This document shows, in pieces, positions 50,975-58,568 of a DNA stretch of 64,000 nucleotides. Each line of letters opens with the position of its first letter. The stretch's first letter is position 1. Origin of the DNA: Acinetobacter indicus CIP 110367 (GTDB lineage Bacteria > Pseudomonadota > Gammaproteobacteria > Pseudomonadales > Moraxellaceae); assembly GCF_000488255.1 (NCBI RefSeq), contig NZ_KI530756.1, positions 248,001-312,000 on the forward strand. The letters run 5' to 3'. Below the pieces are notes generated by a model. The model was not told the origin of the DNA and did not search any database. It saw nothing but the letters and a program-made list of their open reading frames with translations. A program made the translations under genes and the position numbers.

Positions 50975-51976
50975 ATGTTTTATATATTTCTTGATACGTG
51001 TGTTTTTTTAGATATTTCTACTAAGAAACAAGAATTACCACTAGTTTCTGCATTGGAAGAACTTGTTCGTACTAAAGTAGCAAAGTTAGTCGTAATTGAC
51101 TTAGTAGCTCAAGAATATGAAAGAAACAAAGAAGAGGTCGCAAACAAAACAGCAAAACGATTATCTCAAGAATTTAAACAAGTCAAAGCAGTTGTAAGTG
51201 AGTTTGCAAAAAAAAATAAAGCTCAAACCATTGAAGTACTAAACGATATAAATGCAAGACTTCCTCTTTTGACTGATGCTAACTATGCAACCATTAACAG
51301 AGTTGAGAGACTAATTGAATCAGCGGAAAAAATAAGTATTAGCGAGCGCTCAAAGATTGCAGCCATTCAACGAGGCTTAGATAAAAAAGCTCCATTCCAT
51401 ATCAGTAAAAACTCAGTAGCTGATGCTGTAATTATTGAGCAATTTTATGAATTTTCATTAGGTGTCAATACGGCAGATAGTTGTTTTTTCATAACACATA
51501 ATCATAACGACTTTTCTGCCAAAGACCATCGAAAGCCTCATACTGATTTTGAAAATATTTTCAATGGTAATACTTGTTATTTTAACAACTTAGCATCCGC
51601 AATCAACCAGATTGATAATAATTACTTAGCTGAAATAGAGTTTGAATATGACTTTACAGAAGAAACTCGGGGTTTAAGAGAAATTCTCGATGTATTAGAC
51701 GAGCTAGTGGATAAAATTTGGTATAACCGTCATCAAAATCTAATCTGGAAAATAAATGAAGGTGAGATAGAAATTGTTCCTAAAGGTACGAAACACTATG
51801 GTAATCATTTTATTCACGAAGATATTCTTGAAGGTGCAATCAAATCTGCCAAACAAGTTAAAGAGACATATGAAGATGTTGGCCCTTGGAATGACTTTGA
51901 ATGGGGTATGATTAACGGTAAATTGTCAGCTCTACGTTGGGTATTAGGTGACGAATGGGATATGTTAGATACCTAA
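50975..51976 (+). CDS. PIN-domain nuclease, probable partner of the STAND NTPase
   Basis: 333 aa, TGAGG four nt before the ATG. A PIN domain fills about the first 200 residues: FLDTCVFLDI (D7), IDLVAQEYERNKEE (E47), SVADAVIIEQF (D150) and NTADSCFFITHNHNDF (D168), the four acidic positions of a metal-dependent ribonuclease. The rest (about 210-333) is charged, with no motif recognised. It sits alone behind the STAND gene in the same direction, so it could be the effector of that sensor. An independent toxin role is possible, but no antitoxin-like gene is beside it. Confidence 0.75.
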   Translation: MFYIFLDTCVFLDISTKKQELPLVSALEELVRTKVAKLVVIDLVAQEYERNKEEVANKTAKRLSQEFKQVKAVVSEFAKKNKAQTIEVLNDINARLPLLTDANYATINRVERLIESAEKISISERSKIAAIQRGLDKKAPFHISKNSVADAVIIEQFYEFSLGVNTADSCFFITHNHNDFSAKDHRKPHTDFENIFNGNTCYFNNLASAINQIDNNYLAEIEFEYDFTEETRGLREILDVLDELVDKIWYNRHQNLIWKINEGEIEIVPKGTKHYGNHFIHEDILEGAIKSAKQVKETYEDVGPWNDFEWGMINGKLSALRWVLGDEWDMLDT

Positions 51977-52287
51977 GATAACAATCGATATCGTTTTCAA
52001 CTGAATATTATATTTTTCAATCTCTTAAGTATGATACTTTACTAAGAAATATGAATAAAGATAGTTAGAACAGGATATTCCCCTTTCTCAAACCAACCGT
52101 ACTACAAATTTAATTGTCTAATCGTATAACTCTCAAAACCACTAAATCAAGTAGAGCCATTTCAATTTATCTTCTTAAGATTGCAAAACAATAAAATACA
52201 ATATATGGTATCAAAATTCAAAGAACTACCACTATATATAGTGGTTATTAAAAATAGAAACATTTTAGGAATAATTTGTAGAAAAAT
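51977..52287. other. Intergenic region before the XRE-ImmA gene
   Basis: About 310 bp, AT-rich, no ORF with support. The only clear element is the 18-bp perfect palindrome ACCACTATATATAGTGGT at 52228-52245, 43 bp upstream of a good promoter; it could be an operator for the XRE protein encoded downstream. Confidence 0.55.
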
Positions 52288-52316
52288 TTGCATACTCTTT
52301 ACTGTTCAGTTATTAT
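52288..52316 (+). promoter_or_regulatory. Sigma-70 promoter of the XRE-ImmA gene
   Basis: TTGCAT (52288-52293) and TATTAT (52311-52316) are separated by exactly 17 bp. The start codon is 43 nt downstream of the -10 box, with GGAGG at 52349-52353. Confidence 0.6.
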
Positions 52317-52358
52317 TCATTTAACTTGATCTGTAAGTCAATGATCTTGGAGGTGAAT

Positions 52359-53441
52359 ATGACTCATTTCAATCCTGATATGCTTAGTATTGCACGAAAC
52401 TTTCGTGGCCTTAGTCAAACTGAACTAATTGCTGGAATGGGACAGTCTATTACTCAGGCTTCATTATCTAAAATTGAAAGTGGGGACTTAAAACCTTCCG
52501 ATGAAGTTATCCAAAATCTATCTAATGCCCTACATTTCCCTATACGATTTTTTGAACATATTGAAAAGCTAAATGCACTGCCGATTAGTTTGCATGCATA
52601 CAGAAAAAAAAGCTCTACCACAGCTAAAGCATTGAGCCGTATGAATGCTGAAATGATGTTAAAAATGGGCCATGTACAAACATTAGAATTGCTCACAAAT
52701 GTACCAAAAAGAAAAAACTCCTTACCAACTTTTAAAATTGGCATAGATGTAAACACCCCTCAAGAAGCGGCTAAAAAGCTTAGATCATTGTGGGTGCTAG
52801 GAAATGAACCTCTTGAAAACCTAACTGCCACTGTGGAAGATGCAGGGGTTTTAGTCTTTTTATGCGACTTTAAAGATAACAATGTTGATGGCGTATCCTT
52901 AAAAATGCATGGCGTGTCTCCATGCGTATTTCTAAATGCAAACCAGCCAAATGACAGAATACGCTTCACATTAGCACATGAACTTGGGCATTTGGTCCTC
53001 CATGAAGAGCCATCTGAATTCATGGAAAAAGAAGCAAATGACTTTGCTGCCGAATTCTTAATGCCAGAAGAAAAAATTATTGATCAATTAGGTTCAACCA
53101 ATTTAGCTCATTATCTAAGACTTAAAAAGGAATGGAAAACCTCAATGGCGGCCTTAATCTATAGGGCGTCAGAGTTAGGAACTATAACTTCAAGTCAAAG
53201 TGCCAATTTATGGCGGCAGATGGCTATGCGTGGTTATCGTAAAGTTGAACCAAATGAATTGGATCGAGAACCGACATATAGAGTAGCTTCCATGCTCTTT
53301 GACTACGCAATAGATGCAAAAAAAACATCAACATCTGTCATTAGTGAGTTATCTCAATTATTTGACTTATATGAAGATGACTTTAAAAAACTATATTATT
53401 TTGACCTAGATTCAATGGAGACTATTGAGATGGTTTCATAA
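52359..53441 (+). CDS. XRE-family HTH fused to ImmA/IrrE metallopeptidase
   Basis: 360 aa from the ATG at 52359, five nt after GGAGG. Residues about 5-65 are an XRE-type HTH (RNFRGLSQTELI ... SLSKIESGDLKPS); residues about 160-230 contain the zinc peptidase motif TLAHELGHLVLHEE and the downstream Glu helix EKEANDFAAEFLMP. Such proteins cleave or regulate a partner repressor after DNA damage (PprI, ImmA). In CBASS loci the separate CapH (HTH) and CapP (ImmA-like peptidase) control the operon; here both functions may be in one chain just upstream of CBASS. That link is inference. Confidence 0.85.
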   Translation: MTHFNPDMLSIARNFRGLSQTELIAGMGQSITQASLSKIESGDLKPSDEVIQNLSNALHFPIRFFEHIEKLNALPISLHAYRKKSSTTAKALSRMNAEMMLKMGHVQTLELLTNVPKRKNSLPTFKIGIDVNTPQEAAKKLRSLWVLGNEPLENLTATVEDAGVLVFLCDFKDNNVDGVSLKMHGVSPCVFLNANQPNDRIRFTLAHELGHLVLHEEPSEFMEKEANDFAAEFLMPEEKIIDQLGSTNLAHYLRLKKEWKTSMAALIYRASELGTITSSQSANLWRQMAMRGYRKVEPNELDREPTYRVASMLFDYAIDAKKTSTSVISELSQLFDLYEDDFKKLYYFDLDSMETIEMVS

Positions 53442-53447
53442 ATTAAA

Positions 53448-53476
53448 AAGCCGACTCTATTGGGTAGAGTCGGCTT
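53448..53476 (+). terminator. Hairpin after the XRE-ImmA gene
   Basis: AAGCCGACTCTA-TTGGG-TAGAGTCGGCTT is a perfect 12-bp stem 7 nt after the stop codon; the T-tract is weak (TGATAGATTTT), so read-through into the following leader region is plausible. Confidence 0.7.
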
Positions 53477-53502
53477 GATAGATTTTCACACAGGAAAGGC
53501 AT

Positions 53503-53535
53503 ATGGCTCTAAGCCCTACGCATACCTCATGTTAG
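53503..53535 (+). CDS. Ten-codon leader ORF with a good ribosome binding site
   Basis: The ORF encodes MALSPTHTSC and has AGGAAAGG at 53492-53499. Its codons 6-8 contain CGCATACC, one arm of the long-range stem of the leader RNA (the other arm is at 53602-53609). Translation of this ORF would open that stem. The size and place are those of a leader peptide; no direct proof of coding is possible for so short a frame. Confidence 0.4.
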   Translation: MALSPTHTSC

Positions 53536-53640
53536 ATCTGGCTGTCAGAACCCCATTCTAACATTTAGGCCCGTAAATCTCAAGATTTACCCGCTTATTT
53601 TGGTATGCGCCCTGAAAAACGAGCCGCCAAAATAGGAGGG
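53519..53640 (+). promoter_or_regulatory. Candidate structured leader RNA with alternative foldings
   Basis: An 8-bp long-range stem CGCATACC (53519-53526) / GGTATGCG (53602-53609) encloses two hairpins: GTTAGA/TCTAAC (53531-53536 / 53557-53562, with inner TCTG/CAGA) and GTAAATCT-CA-AGATTTAC (53573-53590). A competing stem TATTTTGG (53596-53603) / CCAAAATA (53627-53634) shares GG with the long-range stem and runs into the GGAGGG at 53635-53640, the ribosome binding site of the next gene. The two states cannot coexist, as in an attenuator or riboswitch. Confidence 0.5.
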
Positions 53641-53646
53641 CTAACA

Positions 53647-53826
53647 ATGCCTACCGAAAATCAAGACTTCGTGTTTTGTAAATCTTATCGCCATAAATCT
53701 GGAAAAATTATTGTCCATCCAACTGGATATTTTAAATTTCCCAGAACTCGGCCATTGAAAGAAGAAAAGGATACTATCCGTAATAAAAAATCGGATGATC
53801 CTGATAACTCAAACTCAATATCGTAA
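53647..53826 (+). CDS. Small basic protein of unknown function (59 aa)
   Basis: AGGAGGG lies six nt before the ATG. The protein starts PTENQDFVFCKSYRHKSGK and has a basic, aromatic first half and a charged, disordered-looking tail (KKSDDPDNSNSIS). The frame stays open 14 codons upstream, but that ATG lacks a ribosome binding site. Small proteins with a similar CKSYRH start occur in mobile elements in my recollection; the function is not known. It lies between the XRE-ImmA gene and CBASS. Confidence 0.65.
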   Translation: MPTENQDFVFCKSYRHKSGKIIVHPTGYFKFPRTRPLKEEKDTIRNKKSDDPDNSNSIS

Positions 53827-53837
53827 ACAAGGTTAAA

Positions 53838-53887
53838 TAACCTACTGCTATGCAACAAAGTTCACAGTAGTAGGTTACTTAATTTTT
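53838..53887 (+). terminator. Terminator before the CBASS operon
   Basis: TAACCTACTG (53838-53847) pairs with CAGTAGTAGGTTA (53865-53877) with a 3-nt bulge, followed by CTTAATTTTT. It would separate the small gene from CBASS, which then needs its own promoter; none is clear. Confidence 0.6.
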
Positions 53888-53940
53888 CTGATCGCACTTA
53901 ATTTTATGCCCCATTTTAGTACATGGGCTCAGAGAGAATT

Positions 53941-54954
53941 ATGACAACTCAACAGCAGTTTCTTGACCTACTTTCCGATATTGAACCCTCTACAACAACG
54001 GTTAATGATTGTTCAAGCGCACATAATACGCTTCGTGATGCTTTAAAAGTGCATAATGAATTCAGCAAAGTACATGTGCATACATTCTTATCAGGTTCTT
54101 ATAAAAGAAATACGGCAGTACGTCCGACTACCATAGGCGGAATCACACAAAGGCCAGATGTAGATATTATTGCCCTTACAAATCACACAATTAATGATGA
54201 CCCTCAAATTGTCCTTGATGCAGTACATACGGCATTAAAGGATATTGGATATACCGATCTTACCGTTAACCGTCGTTCAGTAAATGTTAAGTTGAAAAAA
54301 GTTGATATGGATGTTGTCCCTATCATTTCAGATGGATATGGCGGCTATCTGATTCCAGACATTCATCTTGAAGAATGGCTAGTTACCAACCCTCCAGCTC
54401 ATACCGAGTGGACTGTTGAGGTGAATAAAAATGCAAATGGTCGATTTAAGCCTCTTGTGAAGCTATTTAAATGGTGGCGTCGTGAGAACTTGTCTGATTT
54501 AAAAAGACCAAAAGGATTCATTTTAGAATGCCTGGTTGCCAAGCATATGAATTACTACGAATCCAACTATGAAAAGTTGTTTGTTTATCTTTTAGAAACG
54601 ATCAGGGATTCTTATGGGATTTATGCGTCACTAGGCATAATTCCACATTTAGAAGATCCTGGTGTTGCAGGCAATAATGTTTTTTCTGCGGTTACAGCAG
54701 ATGAGTTCAAAACTTTTTTTGAAAAGGTAGAAGAACAAGCTGCTATTGCACGAAACGCCTTAAATGAAACAGATGATGATAAAGCATTAGCCCTATGGCG
54801 GCAGGTTCTGGGTAATCGTTTTCCACGTTCGGCTTCACACAAAAGTGCAAACTCTGCTGATATGGCCAGCTCTTTAATCCGTTCTGCTCTAGGTGCGGGA
54901 TTAACATTTCCATCAACCCCTGTTTATCCAAATAAACCAGGAGGCTTTGCGTAA
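53941..54954 (+). CDS. CBASS nucleotidyltransferase (CD-NTase, CdnD-like)
   Basis: 337 aa from the ATG at 53941 (GAGAG upstream; an ATG six codons earlier is possible). It would make the cyclic oligonucleotide alarm signal upon phage infection. The pol-beta motif is complete: FLSGSYKRNT (G52, S53), RPDVDIIAL (D73 and D75) and VDMDVVPII (D124). The SAVED effector downstream suggests a cyclic trinucleotide product. The C-terminus ends NKPGGFA, the exposed tail to which Cap2 couples in type II systems. The next gene overlaps the stop by 1 nt. Confidence 0.92.
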   Translation: MTTQQQFLDLLSDIEPSTTTVNDCSSAHNTLRDALKVHNEFSKVHVHTFLSGSYKRNTAVRPTTIGGITQRPDVDIIALTNHTINDDPQIVLDAVHTALKDIGYTDLTVNRRSVNVKLKKVDMDVVPIISDGYGGYLIPDIHLEEWLVTNPPAHTEWTVEVNKNANGRFKPLVKLFKWWRRENLSDLKRPKGFILECLVAKHMNYYESNYEKLFVYLLETIRDSYGIYASLGIIPHLEDPGVAGNNVFSAVTADEFKTFFEKVEEQAAIARNALNETDDDKALALWRQVLGNRFPRSASHKSANSADMASSLIRSALGAGLTFPSTPVYPNKPGGFA

Positions 54955-56666
54955 TGGAACTGCTAAAAACACCATTAGAACGCCTAGCTCAAGAACGGCA
55001 GTTATTGACTGATCTTGAGAAAGAGAAAAATAGTTTTAAGATTCAGGAATGGAACTCAACAGACACAAATGAACTGCATTTGAACTTCTCTCTAAAGATA
55101 GGAACTATAGATTTTAATGGTGTTTTAGTATATCCAGAGCTTTTCCCAGAGCTACCAGCATATATACGCCCACAAAAATCTGGTGAAAGATGGAGTATCT
55201 TGCACCAGTATGGTGGTTCAGGAGTGCTGTGTCTAGAATATGGCCCAGATAATTGGAATACCAATATCAGTGGAGTGGATCTAGTTAGAAGTGCCCAGCT
55301 TCTTTTATTAACAGATGCAATGACTGTATTGGAGATGAATGTAGAACCTGTACCATCTAGGCATTCTGAAACAATAGGTCAAAAATTAAGAAGTGTTTCA
55401 GAAAGGTTCATTGAAACACCTATGTTACGTCACATACTCTTGGGTAGTGATTCCGAGAAAATGGACTTTAAGATTGCCATCTCAAGCTTTCGAGACAAAA
55501 CCGTTATTGTTCCAACAAATATTCAGAACAAACCTCTACCTGACATCGTACCATCATTTTCTAATGAAAGATTTGAATTGTCTGGATGGGCAATACGAAT
55601 TGATTCTGTTCCTCAATTAAAGGAATCCGTAAATGACCGAGTTTCATTAGAATCCTTTTTAGGCAATTTATGGCCTGCTCAGGAGGAATTCACAAGTTCC
55701 ATACAGCCTATATTGTTATATGACATAAAGGGTAACTTGGAACTATTCTTGGTTAATAATACAGCACCACTTTTCGTAAGTTATCCTGCTATTAATCTAC
55801 ATGATGATCAGAGCCAAAGATTGCCAGCACAATTTAGCCATCTCAATGATATAAGGGTAGCAATAGTAGGTCTTGGATCGTTAGGAAGTAAAATTGCAAT
55901 TTCACTGGCACGGTCGGGTTGTAAAAACTTTCTACTTATTGATGATGATATTCTGCTCCCCCACAATCTTGTCCGTAATGAACTCAACTGGTTAGATGTT
56001 GGCTTTGCTAAAACCTATGCTGTTGAAAGAGCATTAAAACGAACAGCATTAGACATACAAGTTGAAACGTATGAAATGCAAATTGGTGGACAGGAAAATC
56101 CTCATTTAAATTCCAATATCGCTAATGCCATTGCCACATGTAATCTGATTGTTGATGCGACAGCAAATACCCATACGTTCTTAACATTAGCTGCAATTGC
56201 TAAAAGAAAACACATTCCCATGGTATGGGGTGAAATTTTTGGTGGCGGTGGTGGAGCAATGATGGCCCGTAGTCGTCCAACGTTAGATGCCTCCCCCTTA
56301 GAACTTCGCAATCATATTTATGGTGTCTTACAAACGTTGGAACCAATTCCAGAGGGCAAAGTTAATAATTACGGCTTTCAAACACAAAACCAAACATATA
56401 TAGCATCAGATGCAGATGTAACAGCTCTTGCAGCATCTATGACGCAGTTCACATTAGATACTTTATGTACAATTGATGAGCAATCCTCTTATCCATATTC
56501 AGCATATTTAATAGGGTTCCGTAGATATTGGATGTTTCAATGTCCTTTTGATACTCGTCCTATCGACTGTTCGGGTGCTTTAGTAGCAGAATCTCCTACG
56601 GATAAAGAAATATTTGAAAGGGAAAATGGCAATTCTATTGAAGAGCCTGAACCGATGAAAGGTTAA
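54954..56666 (+). CDS. cap2: CBASS Cap2, E2-E1 ubiquitin-transferase-like protein
   Basis: 570 aa, AGGAGG ten nt before the ATG. The N-terminal E2-like domain (about 1-150) has the probable active Cys93 in GVLCLEYGPDNW; the C-terminal E1/ThiF-like domain starts about residue 300 with VAIVGLGSLGSKI and IDDDILLPHNLVRNEL. Candidate E1 cysteines are C530 and C539 in QCPFDTRPIDCSG. Cap2 joins the C-terminus of the CD-NTase to targets to prime cyclic-nucleotide synthesis. It overlaps the cyclase gene and is followed by cap3 after 5 nt. Confidence 0.92.
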   Translation: MELLKTPLERLAQERQLLTDLEKEKNSFKIQEWNSTDTNELHLNFSLKIGTIDFNGVLVYPELFPELPAYIRPQKSGERWSILHQYGGSGVLCLEYGPDNWNTNISGVDLVRSAQLLLLTDAMTVLEMNVEPVPSRHSETIGQKLRSVSERFIETPMLRHILLGSDSEKMDFKIAISSFRDKTVIVPTNIQNKPLPDIVPSFSNERFELSGWAIRIDSVPQLKESVNDRVSLESFLGNLWPAQEEFTSSIQPILLYDIKGNLELFLVNNTAPLFVSYPAINLHDDQSQRLPAQFSHLNDIRVAIVGLGSLGSKIAISLARSGCKNFLLIDDDILLPHNLVRNELNWLDVGFAKTYAVERALKRTALDIQVETYEMQIGGQENPHLNSNIANAIATCNLIVDATANTHTFLTLAAIAKRKHIPMVWGEIFGGGGGAMMARSRPTLDASPLELRNHIYGVLQTLEPIPEGKVNNYGFQTQNQTYIASDADVTALAASMTQFTLDTLCTIDEQSSYPYSAYLIGFRRYWMFQCPFDTRPIDCSGALVAESPTDKEIFERENGNSIEEPEPMKG

Positions 56667-56671
56667 TACTG

Positions 56672-57133
56672 ATGCTGAAAATATCCATTCCTACTGACAT
56701 ACAAGTTTTACTGGTAAAAGCCCTATTGAAGTCTGGAACCCACGAATGTGGCGGTGTTTTAATGGGTGAGCATATTGGTACAAACCATTTTAGAGTTAAC
56801 TCATTAACTATTCAAAAGAGTGGAACGATAGCATCCTTTGTACGTGGAATTACGGATGCTATTAAAGCAATCCGTCTTTTTCATAAATCAACAAACAATA
56901 ATTATCAAAAATTTAACTATTTAGGTGAATGGCATAGCCATCCTCTCTTCAGTGTACAACCCAGCAGTAAAGACCATCACACCATGAGGGAATTGGTGTC
57001 CGATCCAAAAGTGGGTGCAAATTTTGTAGTCTTACTGATTTTTCATTTAAAAAACAATCATCTTGATGGCAGTGCTCACACCTACCTACCAGATGGTTCC
57101 TGTTACCGATCCACCCTAGATTTAGAGAGATAA
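56672..57133 (+). CDS. cap3: CBASS Cap3, JAB/JAMM isopeptidase
   Basis: 153 aa. A JAMM zinc peptidase: E25 in HECGGVLMG and the set H88-x-H90-x7-S98-x2-D101 in WHSHPLFSVQPSSKD. Cap3 removes the cyclase from conjugates made by Cap2 and so counterbalances it. It starts 5 nt after the cap2 stop and ends 2 nt before cap4. Confidence 0.92.
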   Translation: MLKISIPTDIQVLLVKALLKSGTHECGGVLMGEHIGTNHFRVNSLTIQKSGTIASFVRGITDAIKAIRLFHKSTNNNYQKFNYLGEWHSHPLFSVQPSSKDHHTMRELVSDPKVGANFVVLLIFHLKNNHLDGSAHTYLPDGSCYRSTLDLER

Positions 57134-57135
57134 TA

Positions 57136-58524
57136 ATGAGTGCGAGTCTGTTAGAAAAACAATCAACTGGTGGTGCGATTGCACGAGTAGGATTTGAATA
57201 TCAGGATGCATTTGTATTAAGGAGCTTACCGCTATGGCTTTCACAAAGTGCATTTAGCCATATAGTGAGTGAAGCATTAAGTGATATAGAAGTTTGTTAT
57301 TTTTCTTCGGAAAAGTCATTACATGTAATGTATGAAGCAAAAAATCACTCCTTAACGGCTACGGAATTTTGGGATGAAATAAGGCGTTTTAAAAGTCTTT
57401 TTGATACCCACCCAAAAAACTTTATTTGGTTTAATTTAGTATGCCCAAGTTATAACACCGCTATCTCACCATTAATTTCAAAAATAGACCGATTAAGAGG
57501 GGTTGGATCTTCTTATGATGACGACTCTTCAGTTTCAGTGAATGGGCGCTCGGAATACCTTGATTGGTGTGTTGGTAAAAAAATTGATTTCTCTTTAGCT
57601 GAATTTGCTCTTGATTATGTTGGTTTCATAACTTTTAATTCTGAGAATAGTGAGTCTATATTTCTAAGTGAAATTCAAGACACAATAAATATTGAACTGC
57701 TCAGGAGTCAGGTCAAACAACTAAAAGATCAGTTTAAAAACCTGATTTCTCGTTCTTCTTTTGGTCCAATATATCGCAAAGACTTTGAAAATTTTATTTG
57801 CCATGCTCTTGAAGAAGATAGAAGCCAGTGGCTATTAGATCCTATTAAAATTAATCTTTCAGCATCATCCAGTCAGTATCAAGACTTAAACTTAGATATT
57901 AGTGATTTCAATGGTCCTGATCGTGCTCAAAAAACCTCCAGCGACTGGAACAGCCTAATCAAAAAAGCAGTATCGATTGGGGATTTCATTCATAACAGTG
58001 GTGACCGTAGAACCCTCCTTATAGATGGCAAACAAAGAATGTCCACTGCATGTATGCTTGGCTATGTTTTTAGTGCCACACGTAATTTCCTACTCGAAAT
58101 AGAACATAATGGCCTCATTTATCGCACTGATGACCATAAACAGAAAGAGGGACAATTTTTTACTAAAATCGAAGCTGTTGAACCACAGGGTGAAACTGAA
58201 GCCATAGTCGCTATCGGATTTCCTACAGCTATAGGTAAAGACATTGACTCTACGATTAATGAAGTAAAGAGCTTGCCTAGATTGAATTTAGAAAGCTCTC
58301 ATGCCATTGATAATATGGAGACTCTAAATCTTGCTGTGAGAGAGGCAAAATCTGCTTTAGTTTCATTTAAATCCGAAAATAAGTTATCTAAATTACACCT
58401 CTTTATTAAAGCACCCTCAGTTTTTGCAATGGTCTTGGGACATCGCTTGAATGGTATTTGCGATATCCAGCTTTACGATTGGGTAGATGGGCAATATATC
58501 CCTACAGCCGAACTGAACTTATAA
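57136..58524 (+). CDS. cap4: CBASS effector Cap4, SAVED-domain DNA endonuclease
   Basis: 462 aa. The N-terminal DUF4297 nuclease (GGAIARVGFEYQDAF) has the PD-(D/E)xK-like set D50 ... E67-x-K69 (EALSDIEV, YEAKNH); the C-terminal SAVED part (about 250-462) ends HLFIKAPSVFAMVLGHRLN, the usual sensor element. Cap4 degrades double-stranded DNA once the cyclic trinucleotide binds SAVED, killing the infected cell. Cap4 homologs of Acinetobacter with CdnD-type cyclases have been studied biochemically. Confidence 0.9.
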   Translation: MSASLLEKQSTGGAIARVGFEYQDAFVLRSLPLWLSQSAFSHIVSEALSDIEVCYFSSEKSLHVMYEAKNHSLTATEFWDEIRRFKSLFDTHPKNFIWFNLVCPSYNTAISPLISKIDRLRGVGSSYDDDSSVSVNGRSEYLDWCVGKKIDFSLAEFALDYVGFITFNSENSESIFLSEIQDTINIELLRSQVKQLKDQFKNLISRSSFGPIYRKDFENFICHALEEDRSQWLLDPIKINLSASSSQYQDLNLDISDFNGPDRAQKTSSDWNSLIKKAVSIGDFIHNSGDRRTLLIDGKQRMSTACMLGYVFSATRNFLLEIEHNGLIYRTDDHKQKEGQFFTKIEAVEPQGETEAIVAIGFPTAIGKDIDSTINEVKSLPRLNLESSHAIDNMETLNLAVREAKSALVSFKSENKLSKLHLFIKAPSVFAMVLGHRLNGICDIQLYDWVDGQYIPTAELNL

Positions 58525-58568
58525 GAAGAATTGATTATTCGATAATATTACCAATAGAGAGGTTGATC

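Noticed and set aside
50975..51976. PIN gene as the toxin of a VapBC pair
   Set aside because: The protein is more than twice the usual VapC size and no small antitoxin gene precedes it; the upstream gene is the large NTPase.
53448..53640. Retron-type msr-msd RNA
   Set aside because: Several hairpins suggested it, but no reverse transcriptase is encoded nearby and no branching guanosine arrangement is evident.
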